From NCBI GenBank assembly GCA_032718475.1, contig JAUCBJ010000175.1, positions 1-41,060 on the forward strand: a stretch of DNA of 41,060 bases. Reading direction: 5' to 3'. The translations under genes were made by a program, and so were the position numbers. Under the pieces are notes generated by a model. That model did not search any database. It was not told the origin of the DNA and worked only from the letters and a program-made list of their open reading frames with translations. This stretch comes from Nemertoderma westbladi (lineage: Eukaryota; Xenacoelomorpha; Nemertodermatida; Nemertodermatidae). Positions 31,972 to 41,060 of the stretch are shown here, piece by piece (the stretch's first letter is position 1; every line of letters starts with the position of its first letter).

Positions 31972-33135
31972 TCAATTGTTTTTATCCGACATTTCTGGAG
32001 GTTGTCTGTGTTTGAGAGAATATGTCTGACACGGTGCTTCGCCTGGCTCGTAGACGCTGCCGGGAAGACCCGGAACAGAGGACAACGGGACTGTGACTAC
32101 CTTCTGAGTCAGCGTAGAGATGGGGGGTAACGTCATCGACTGAGTCGGACGCACTGTCTGTTTGCGTTGTCCCCCGACAAGGGGGCGCCCCCCACTGCCC
32201 CCCGCGGGTTTACCCGTTGCCACCTGCACTGCCACAGCTCTCCGCGCGCCACTCGCCTGCGCCACATAAACCGGATTGCCACCACTCGGTTTACCCCCTG
32301 TCGCCAGTTGCTGCTGCAGCATATAGCCTTCCGGTAGTTGCCGCGAACTCGCTACTTTTTGCTTGGCCAGCAGATGTTGCCGCTGAAATAAGGCCATTTG
32401 TTGGGCCGGAGTGAGTGTAACGGCCATCGAGGATACGGCGGTATTGGGCGGCGCGGCGCCTCCTGGTAGACCCACGTGTTGCGGCATTAGGTGGACACCA
32501 CTGACGGAAAGACCCAACGGGTTTCCAGAGTGACCCACCGGGTTCCCTGTCTGGCCGAATTGACCACCGGAAGGACCAGACTCCGCGCTATAGGACCCAG
32601 TTGCCGTGGCAACTGGGTCCGCCTTGGACAACATAAACTGATTCCCGAATCCAACATCGGCGGCGGAATCGGCCCGGAAGCTGGGAATCATCGATGACGT
32701 CATATCCGGTACACTGACGACCATAGAATGCGTAGACGACATTAGAGTGTTCTTATAGGCAGATTGTTGGGTTGGCGCGGTAATGAGTTCGGTTGAGGTG
32801 GCCACTGATTGGTTGGTTTGCTTCTTGGGGCCGCCGCGTTGGCGCCGCGGTTTGGCCGTCTGCGGCGCGCCACGCTGGTTGCGCAGATACGCGGTTAGTT
32901 GAGTCTGGGTGACGCCCTTCATGGTCACTATGTGCGGGACCCTGGGGGCTGAGGCGGGTAGACGGGTTAGTTGGGAGGTGGGGGCCGCCCCCAGGATGGC
33001 GGGGGGCGCCGCAGGGGGAACGGTGGACAGTAGGAGTTGTGGGGCGGGGGGCTGCGTGGTGGGGGGCACCATCAGGTCGAGGGATGGGGGGAGGTAGACC
33101 GGGGGGGCTGGTTGCTGGGAGACCAGGGGTGGCAC
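31972..33135 (-). CDS. EP400: EP400/domino-like protein, terminal coding exon
   Basis: The last exon (387 codons plus stop) starts at 33135 after a textbook acceptor (TTTTTCTCTCCAG) in phase 0. The encoded GTG is an internal Val, not a start. It is low in charge and rich in Pro, Gln, Ser, Gly and Val, like the long disordered C-terminus of p400. Two short helix-prone segments resemble conserved islands there: VTQTQLTAYLRNQRG (about 75-89) and LTPAQQMALFQRQHLLAKQK (about 241-260). A basic patch KPRRQRGGPKK lies at about 95-105. The family is the SWI2/SNF2 ATPase scaffold of TIP60/NuA4-type complexes (H2A.Z exchange). The ATPase, HSA and SANT domains would lie further upstream on the minus strand, beyond the right edge of the window. 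Identification rests mainly on the preceding exon. Confidence 0.65.
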   Translation of the reverse strand: MPPLVSQQPAPPVYLPPSLDLMVPPTTQPPAPQLLLSTVPPAAPPAILGAAPTSQLTRLPASAPRVPHIVTMKGVTQTQLTAYLRNQRGAPQTAKPRRQRGGPKKQTNQSVATSTELITAPTQQSAYKNTLMSSTHSMVVSVPDMTSSMIPSFRADSAADVGFGNQFMLSKADPVATATGSYSAESGPSGGQFGQTGNPVGHSGNPLGLSVSGVHLMPQHVGLPGGAAPPNTAVSSMAVTLTPAQQMALFQRQHLLAKQKVASSRQLPEGYMLQQQLATGGKPSGGNPVYVAQASGARRAVAVQVATGKPAGGSGGRPLVGGQRKQTVRPTQSMTLPPISTLTQKVVTVPLSSVPGLPGSVYEPGEAPCQTYSLKHRQPPEMSDKNN

Positions 33136-33309
33136 CTGGAGAGAAAAACAAATATTTAAATGTTTAAATAATAAAGTTTTAAAGTATTTGGCTGAAAAGG
33201 ATGAAAATGTAGGATGAAAACTTTAAAATAATATATTGAATGGGAGAATTTTTTAGGCCAATTAAGCCAGTGTATGCCTATACACCAGTAAACAGCAAAC
33301 AACTATGTA

Positions 33310-36300
33310 TTCAACAGTAAAACCTTCCACCCTGTTTCCCAAAGGAACACCTGTTCATCACCATGGGTGATATTCCACAGTAAACCCTTCCACTCTGTTT
33401 CCCAAAGGAATACCTGTTCATCACAATTGGTGATCTTCATCTTCCACAGTAAACCCTACCACTCTGTTCCCAAAGGAATACCTGTTCATCACAATGGGTG
33501 ATCTTCCACAGTAAACCCTTCCACTATGTTTCCCAAAAGAATACCTGTTCACCACAGTGGGTGATCTTCATCTTCCACAGTAAACCCTTCCACTCTGTTT
33601 CCCAAAGGAATACCTGTTCATCACAATGGGTGATCTTCCATAGTAAACCCTTCCACTCTGTTTCCTAAAGGAATGTCTGTTCACCACCATGGGTGATCTT
33701 CCACAGTAAACCGTTCCACTCTGTTTCCTAAAGGAATGCCTGTTCATCACAATGGGTGATATTCCACAGTAAACCCTTCCACTCTGTTTCCTAAAGGAAT
33801 GCCTGTTCATCACAATGGGTGATCTTCCATAGTAAACCCTTCCACTATGTTTCCCAAAGGAAATACTGTTCACCAACATGGGTGATCTTCCACTGTAAAC
33901 CCTTCCACTATGTTTCCCAAAAGAATACCTGTTCACCACCATGGGTGATCTTCATCTTCCACAGTAAACCCTTCCACTCTGTTTCCTAAAGGAATACCTG
34001 TTCACCACCATGGGTGATATTCCACAGTAAACCCTTCCACTCTGTTTCCTAAAGGAATGCCTGTTCATCACAATGGGTGATATTCCACAGTAAACCCTTC
34101 CACTCTGTTTCCTAAAGGAATGCCTGTTCATCACAATGGGTGATCTTCCATAGTAAACCCTTCCACTATGTTTCCCAAAGGAAATACTGTTCACCAACAT
34201 GGGTGATCTTCCACTGTAAACCCTTCCACTATGTTTCCCAAAAGAATACCTGTTCACCACCATGGGTGATCTTCATCTTCCACAGTAAACCCTTCCACTC
34301 TGTTTCCCAAAGGAATACCTGTTCATCACAATGGGTGATATTCCACAGTAAACCCTTCCACTCTGTTTCCCAAAGGAATACCTGTTCACCACCATGGGTG
34401 ATCTTCATCTTCCACAGTAAACCCTTCCACTCTGTTCCCAAAGACCTGTTCATCACCATGGGTGATATTCCACAGTAAACCCTTCCACTCTGTTTCCTAA
34501 AGGAATGCCTGTTCATCACAATGGGTGATATTCCACAGTAAACCCTTCCACTCTGTTTCCTAAAGGAATGCCTGTTCATCACAATGGGTGATCTTCCATA
34601 GTAAACCCTTCCACTATGTTTCCCAAAGGAAATACTGTTCACCAACATGGGTGATCTTCCACAGTAAACCCTTCCACTCTGTTTCCTAAAGGAATGCCTG
34701 TTCATCACAATGGGTGATATTCCACAGTAAACCCTTCCACTCTGTTTCCTAAAGGAATGCCTGTTCATCACAATGGGTGATCTTCCATAGTAAACCCTTC
34801 CACTATGTTTCCCAAAGGAAATACTGTTCACCAACATGGGTGATCTTCCACTGTAAACCCTTCCACTATGTTTCCCAAAAGAATACCTGTTCACCACCAT
34901 GGGTGATCTTCATCTTCCACAGTAAACCCTTCCACTATGTTTCCCAAAAGAATACCTGTTCACCACAGTGGGTGAGTTTCATCTTCCACAGTAAACCCTT
35001 CCACTCTGTTTCCCAAAGGAATACCTGTTCATCACAATGGGTGATCTTCATCTTCCACAGTAAACCCTTCCACTATGTTTCCCAAAAGAATACCTGTTCA
35101 CCACAGTGGGTGATCTTCATCTTCCACAGTAAACCCTTCCACTCTGTTTCCCAAAGGAATACCTGTTCATCACAATGGGTGATCTTCCATAGTAAACCCT
35201 TCCACTCTGTTTCCTAAAGGAATGCCTGTTCATCACAATGGGTGATATTCCACAGTAAACCCTTCCACTCTGTTTCCTAAAGGAATGCCTGTTCATCACA
35301 ATGGGTGATCTTCCATAGTAAACCCTTCCACTATGTTTCCCAAAGGAAATACTGTTCACCAACATGGGTGATCTTCCACTGTAAACCCTTCCACTATGTT
35401 TCCCATAAGAATACCTGTTCACCACCATGGGTGATCTTCATCTTCCACAGTAAACCCTTCCACTCTGTTTCCCAAAGGAATACCTGTTCATCACAATGGG
35501 TGATATTCCACAGTAAACCCTTCCACTCTGTTTCCCAAAGGAATACCTGTTCACCACCATGGGTGATCTTCATCTTCCACAGTAAACCCTTCCACTCTGT
35601 TCCCAAAGACCTGTTCATCACCATGGGTGATCTTCCACAGTAAACCCTTCCACTCTGTTTCCTAAAGGAATGCCTGTTCATCACAATGGGTGATATTCCA
35701 CAGTAAACCCTTCCACTCTGTTTCCTAAAGGAATGCCTGTTCATCACAATGGGTGATCTTCCACAGTAAACCCTTCCACTCTGTTTCCTAAAGGAATGCC
35801 TGTTCATCACAATGGGTGATATTCCACAGTAAACCCTTCCACTCTGTTTCCTAAAGGAATGCCTGTTCATCACAATGGGTGATCTTCCATAGTAAACTCT
35901 TCCACTATGTTTCCCAAAGGAAATACTGTTCACCAACATGGGAGATCTTCCACTGTAAACCCTTCCACTATGTTTCCCAAAAGAATACCTGTTCACCACC
36001 ATGGGTGATCTTCATCTTCCACAGTAAACCCTTCCACTCTGTTTCCCAAAGGAATACCTGTTCATCACAATGGGTGATATTCCACAGTAAACCCTTCCAC
36101 TCTGTTTCCCAAAGGAATACCTGTTCACCACCATGGGTGATCTTCATCTTCCACAGTAAACCCTTCCACTCTGTTTCCCAAAGGAATACCTGTTCACCAC
36201 CATGGGTGATCTTCATCTTCCACAGTAAACCCTTCCACTCTGTTTCCCAAAGGAATACCTGTTCATCACAATGGGTGATCTTCATCTTCCACAGTAAACC

Positions 36301-39300
36301 CTTCCACTATGTTCCCAAAGGAATACCTGTTCATCACAATGGGTGATCTTCATCTTCCACAGTAAACCCTACCACTCTGTTCCCAAAGGAATACCTGTTC
36401 ATCACAATGGGTGATCTTCCACAGTAAACCCTTCCACTATGTTTCCCAAAAGAATACCTGTTCACCACAGTGGGTGATCTTCATCTTCCACAGTAAACCC
36501 TTCCACTCTGTTTCCCAAAGGAATACCTGTTCATCACAATGGGTGATCTTCCATAGTAAACCCTTCCACTATGTTTCCCAAAGGAAATACTGTTCACCAA
36601 CATGGGTGATCTTCCACTGTAAACCCTTCCACTATGTTTCCCAAAAGAATACCTGTTCACCACCATGGGTGATCTTCATCTTCCACAGTAAACCCTTCCA
36701 CTCTGTTTCCCAAAGGAATACCTGTTCATCACAATGGGTGATCTTCCATAGTAAACCCTTCCACTATGTTTCCCAAAGGAATGCCTGTTCACCACAATGG
36801 GTGATCTACCACAGTAAACCCTTCCACTCTGTTTCCTAAAGGAATACCTGTTCACCACCACGGGTGATCTTCCACAGTAAACCCTTCCACTCTGTTTCCA
36901 TAATGAATACCTGTTCATCACCATGGGTGATCTTCCACAGTAAACCCTTCCACTCTGTTTCCCAAAAGAATACCTGTTAACCACCATGGGTATTCTTCAT
37001 CTTCCACAGTAAACCCTTCCACTCTGATTCCCAAAGGAATACCTGTTCATCACAATGGGTGATCTTCCATAGTAAACCCTTCCACTCTGTTTCCTAAAGG
37101 AATGCCTGTTCATCACAATGGGTGATATTCCACAGTAAACCCTTCCACTCTGTTTCCTAAAGGAATGCCTGTTCATCACAATGGGTGATCTTCCATAGTA
37201 AACCCTTCCACTATGTTTCCCAAAGGAAATACTGTTCACCAACATGGGTGATCTTCCACTGTAAACCCTTCCACTATGTTTCCCAAAAGAATACCTGTTC
37301 ACCACCATGGGTGATCTTCATCTTCCACAGTAAACCCTTCCACTCTGTTTCCCAAAGGAATACCTGTTCATCACAATGGGTGATATTCCACAGTAAACCC
37401 TTCCACTCTGTTTCCCAAAGGAATACCTGTTCACCACCATGGGTGATCTTCATCTTCCACAGTAAACCCTTCCACTCTGTTCCCAAAGACCTGTTCATCA
37501 CCATGGGTGATATTCCACAGTAAACCCTTCCACTCTGTTTCCTAAAGGAATGCCTGTTCATCACAATGGGTGATATTCCACAGTAAACCCTTCCACTCTG
37601 TTTCCTAAAGGAATGCCTGTTCATCACAATGGGTGATCTTCCATAGTAAACCCTTCCACTATGTTTCCCAAAGGAAATACTGTTCACCAACATGGGTGAT
37701 CTTCCACAGTAAACCCTTCCACTCTGTTTCCTAAAGGAATGCCTGTTCATCACAATGGGTGATATTCCACAGTAAACCCTTCCACTCTGTTTCCTAAAGG
37801 AATGCCTGTTCATCACAATGGGTGATCTTCCATAGTAAACCCTTCCACTATGTTTCCTAAAGGAATGCCTGTTCATCACAATGGGTGATCTTCCATAGTA
37901 AACCCTTCCACTATGTTTCCCAAAGGAAATACTGTTCACCACCATGGGTGATCTTCCACAGTAAACCCTTCCACTCTGTTTCCTAAAGGAATGCCTGTTC
38001 ATCACAATGGGTGATATTCCACAGTAAACCCTTCCACTCTGTTTCCTAAAGGAATGCCTGTTCATCACAATGGGTGATCTTCCATAGTAAACCCTTCCAC
38101 TATGTTTCCCAAAGGAAATACTGTTCACCAACATGGGTGATCTTCCACTGTAAACCCTTCCACTATGTTTCCCAAAAGAATACCTGTTCACCACCATGGG
38201 TGATCTTCATCTTCCACAGTAAACCCTTCCACTCTGTTTCCCAAAGGAATACCTGTTCATCACAATGGGTGATATTCCACAGTAAACCCTTCCACTCTGT
38301 TTCCCAAAGGAATACCTGTTCACCACCATGGGTGATCTTCATCTTCCACAGTAAACCCTTCCACTCTGTTCCCAAAGACCTGTTCATCACCATGGGTGAT
38401 ATTCCACAGTAAACCCTTCCACTCTGTTTCCCAAAGGAATACCTGTTCACCACCATGGGTGATCTTCATCTTCCACAGTAAACCCTTCCACTCTGTTTCC
38501 CAAAGGAATACCTGTTCATCACAATGGGTGATCTTCATCTTCCACAGTAAACCCTACCACTCTGTTCCCAAAGGAATACCTGTTCATCACAATGGGTGAT
38601 CTTCCACAGTAAACCCTTCCACTATGTTTCCCAAAAGAATACCTGTTCACCACAGTGGGTGATCTTCATCTTCCACAGTAAACCCTTCCACTCTGTTTCC
38701 CAAAGGAATACCTGTTCATCACAATGGGTGATCTTCCATAGTAAACCCTTCCACTATGTTTCCCAAAGGAAATACTGTTCACCAACATGGGTGATCTTCC
38801 ACTGTAAACCCTTCCACTATGTTTCCCAAAAGAATACCTGTTCACCACCATGGGTGATCTTCATCTTCCACAGTAAACCCTTCCACTCTGTTTCCCAAAG
38901 GAATACCTGTTCATCACAATGGGTGATCTTCCATAGTAAACCCTTCCACTATGTTTCCCAAAGGAATGCCTGTTCACCACAATGGGTGATCTACCACAGT
39001 AAACCCTTCCACTCTGTTTCCTAAAGGAATACCTGTTCACCACCACGGGTGATCTTCCACAGTAAACCCTTCCACTCTGTTTCCATAATGAATACCTGTT
39101 CATCACCATGGGTGATCTTCCACAGTAAACCCTTCCACTCTGTTTCCCAAAAGAATACCTGTTAACCACCATGGGTATTCTTCATCTTCCACAGTAAACC
39201 CTTCCACTCTGTTTCCCAAAGGAATGCCTGTTCACCACCATGGGTGATCTTCCACAGTAAACCCTTCCACTCTGTTTCCTAAAGGAATACCTGTTTATCA

Positions 39301-40050
39301 CCATGGCTGATCTTCCACAGTAAACCCTTCCACTCTGTTTCCCAAAAGAATACCTGTTTACCACCATGGGTGATCTTCATCTTCCACAGTAAACCCTTCC
39401 ACTCTGTATCCCAAAGAAATGCCTGTTCACCACCATGGGTGATCTTCAACATTAAACCATTCCACTCTGTTTCCAAAAGGAATACCTGTTAATCACCGTG
39501 GGTGATCTTCCACAGCAAACCCTTCCACTCTGTTTCCCAAAGGAATGCCTGTTCACCACCATGGGTGATCTTCCACAGTAAGCCCTTCCACTCTGTTTCC
39601 TAAAGGAATGCCTGTTCACCACGACAGGTGATCTTTCCACAGTAAACCCTTCCACTCTGTTTCCTAAAGGAATACCTGTTCACCACCACGGGTAATCTTC
39701 CACAGTAAACCCTTCCACTCTGTTTCCCAAAGGAATGCCTGTTCACCACCATGTGTGATCTTCCACATTAAACCCTTCCACTCTGTTTCCTAAAGGAATG
39801 CCTGTTCACCACCATGGGTGATCTTCCACAGTAAGCCCTTCCACTCTGTTTCCCAAAGGAATGCCTGTTCACCACCCACCATGGGTGATCTTCCACAGTA
39901 AATTCTTCCACTCGGTTTCCTAAAGGAATGACTGTTCACAACCATGTGAGATCTTCCACAGTAAACCATTGCACTGTTTCCTAAAGAAAGGATGCCTGTT
40001 CACCACCATGGGTGATCTTCCACAGTAAACCATTTCACTCGGTTTCCCAA
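33310..40050. repeat. 63/69-bp minisatellite in the EP400-like intron, about 105 copies
   Basis: Units contain CACAGTAAACCCTTCCACTC, TGTTTCCCAAAGGAATACC and TGTTCATCACAATGGGTGAT. The period is 63 bp, or 69 bp when an extra CTTCAT precedes CTTCCACAG. Shortened units (TTCCCAAAGACCTGTTC) occur at about 34434, 35605, 37480 and 38369. A block around 36540-37000 recurs at 38725-39185, exactly 2185 bp away. Both period lengths are multiples of three, so open frames of 60-307 codons appear on both strands; they are not called as genes. The array is decayed at both ends (before about 33400 and after 39400). It fills nearly all of the intron 33136-40407. Confidence 0.93.
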
Positions 40051-40084
40051 GTTACCTTGACCACCTTTATCGACCACTGAAGGA

Positions 40085-40213
40085 TGCAAGCCAGGGTTGG
40101 GCCAGGTTGTAGCATTTAAAGCACTTTGCCCAAACAGTGCTGCCCCATCTAGGGATCGAACCAGGGCTTCCTAATTGGAAACCCAGGAATTTATTTCACC
40201 ACTAGACCAAGTT
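40085..40213 (-). repeat. tRNA-derived SINE fragment
   Basis: On the minus strand an A-box-like TGGTCTAGTGG is followed by a B-box GGTTCGATCCC and then a TTTGGGCAAAGTGCTTTAAA motif of the kind common in animal tRNA-derived SINEs. The acceptor does not pair, so it is not a tRNA gene. The 5' head borders an 11-bp inverted repeat (40201-40211 with 40218-40228, ACTAGACCAAG). Confidence 0.7.
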
Positions 40214-40407
40214 GCTGCTTGGTCTAGTATCTATTATAGTGCTCTAGTGGTTTAATATTAAATATACATTAACTTTTTGTTATCCATGAGATGCATTACC
40301 AATTATTGTAATCATAAAAATCACAGTAAAATAAAGTAGCCGATTTAGATATTAATAGTTATTAATTTTAAAGTTACACTAAATTACAAACGAATAGATT
40401 GTCTAAC

Positions 40408-40719
40408 CTGTACGGTTGAAGACATCGGTAATGGTTGCTGATTGGCTGTCGATAGATGTGCTGTGACGACCGCTGGGTGGCGTCTCGACTTAGCGGTCTG
40501 AGGCGCGGGTCCGCCGATGGACGACTGCCCCACTGTGGGGGGACGGGGGGCAGTTGAGGGGGTTAGGGGGGCCGCTGTGGGGGTCCGAGTGGCCGTAGAT
40601 GGCGTCCGGGGGGCTGGTGTGGGGGTCCGGGATTCCTTGGCCAGTCTATCCAGTCTGCAGTTGGCCAACTCGGACGGACACACTGGCAAGTCGTATTGGA
40701 TATTGTTGTCCGAGAGAAC
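40408..40719 (-). CDS. EP400: EP400/domino-like protein, penultimate coding exon
   Basis: This 312-bp exon (104 codons, phase 0 at both ends) lies between an acceptor (TCTCAG, AG at 40720-40721) and a donor (CAG then GTTAGA at 40407-40402). It opens with VLSDNNIQYDLPVCPSELA followed by CRLDRLAKE. This strongly resembles, from memory, the conserved segment of p400 just after the SANT domain (VLAESGINYDKP.. followed by LRAERIAKEKK). A Pro/Thr-rich repeat (TPTPAPRTPSTATRTPT) follows, then APQTAKSRR. It splices in frame to the exon at 33135. Upstream exons lie outside the window. Family: SWI2/SNF2 chromatin remodeller. An SRCAP-type or other domino relative is the alternative. Confidence 0.68.
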
Positions 40720-41060
40720 CTGAGATTAACAGAGACGAAACAGTTAATATAACGACACAAATAAAGGTAACTAAACAGAACAACTGTAGAGCGAAAAAAT
40801 GAATTCAGGTCAGATTGTTCCGGGGTCTAAAACAAAGCAAATAACTTAAAGAAAAAGATGATAGTAACCATTAGCAACAATAATTAATCAATAAATTAAT
40901 TGTTGGGGGTGAGTGATGATCAATTAAGTAGTTTACAATGTGATAGGACGATATGACGAAATATATGACGATGCTCTTCATAGCGACCCTATTGAGGCTC
41001 GAACCCGGTACTTAGGGTTGATATTTTTCGCTATGGAGAACATTATCATATTGTCAAAAT
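40720..41060. other. Part of upstream intron of the EP400-like gene
   Basis: Intronic sequence with no exon seen. Near 40979-41036 a CATAGCGA/TCGCTATG inverted repeat encloses a B-box-like GGTTCGAGCC (minus strand). No A-box is present and the arms do not form a cloverleaf, so it is at best a decayed tRNA-derived repeat. Confidence 0.5.

Noticed and set aside
33568-39655. Many 60-307 codon frames on both strands in the 63/69-bp array
   Set aside because: Period is a multiple of three, frames occur on both strands, and the array lies inside an intron of another gene.
21629-40050. CRISPR-like array
   Set aside because: Repeats are contiguous without unique spacers, and the sequence is clearly eukaryotic.
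40140-40213. Functional tRNA gene
   Set aside because: Promoter boxes are present, but the acceptor stem fails and a SINE-like tail follows.

Overview
This is eukaryotic (metazoan) nuclear DNA. Genes are sparse, widely spaced and split by introns with good GT-AG signals, and repeats dominate. The window holds LINE-type retrotransposon remains, tRNA-derived SINE sequence, foldback/MITE-like palindromes and several large tandem arrays. An EP400/domino-type chromatin protein, a LITAF-domain protein and a nuclear tRNA-Thr are all consistent with an animal. The AT-rich, palindrome-rich background suggests a marine invertebrate, perhaps an echinoderm or another invertebrate deuterostome, but the species cannot be fixed from the sequence.

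Layout. 1-2321: nested tandem repeats and AT-rich DNA with hairpins. 2322-8192: a large foldback element. Its arms are about 1.9 and 2.4 kb, and each contains a TGGYTG hexamer array and a tRNA-like sequence. They enclose one small transcription unit (TATA box, intronless ORF, AATAAA) for an acidic protein with a zinc-finger-like N-terminus. 8193-9490: degenerate relatives of the element, a 22-bp repeat and a LINE fragment. 9491-13147: no gene seen; ends in a palindromic MITE-like element. 14025-16130: a 5'-truncated LINE with a frameshift and a nonsense codon. 17381-18872: a tandem pair of genes for a 72-residue hydrophobic Cys-rich protein, with tRNA-Thr(AGT) between them. 20020-20866: a second palindromic element. 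21629-27987: about 193 copies of a 33-bp minisatellite. 28891-29532: a LITAF-like gene on the minus strand. 30424-30535: a perfect 47-bp hairpin. 31972-40719: the last two coding exons of an EP400/domino-like gene on the minus strand, separated by a 7.3-kb intron that is almost entirely a 63/69-bp minisatellite.

There is no operon-like organisation. The host genes are probably independent: chromatin remodelling (EP400-like), endosomal membrane trafficking (LITAF-like), translation (tRNA) and an unknown small membrane protein pair. The most unusual object is the foldback element, because it carries a complete-looking gene that is not a recognisable transposase. Both large minisatellites have periods divisible by three and therefore produce long open frames on both strands that should not be read as genes.
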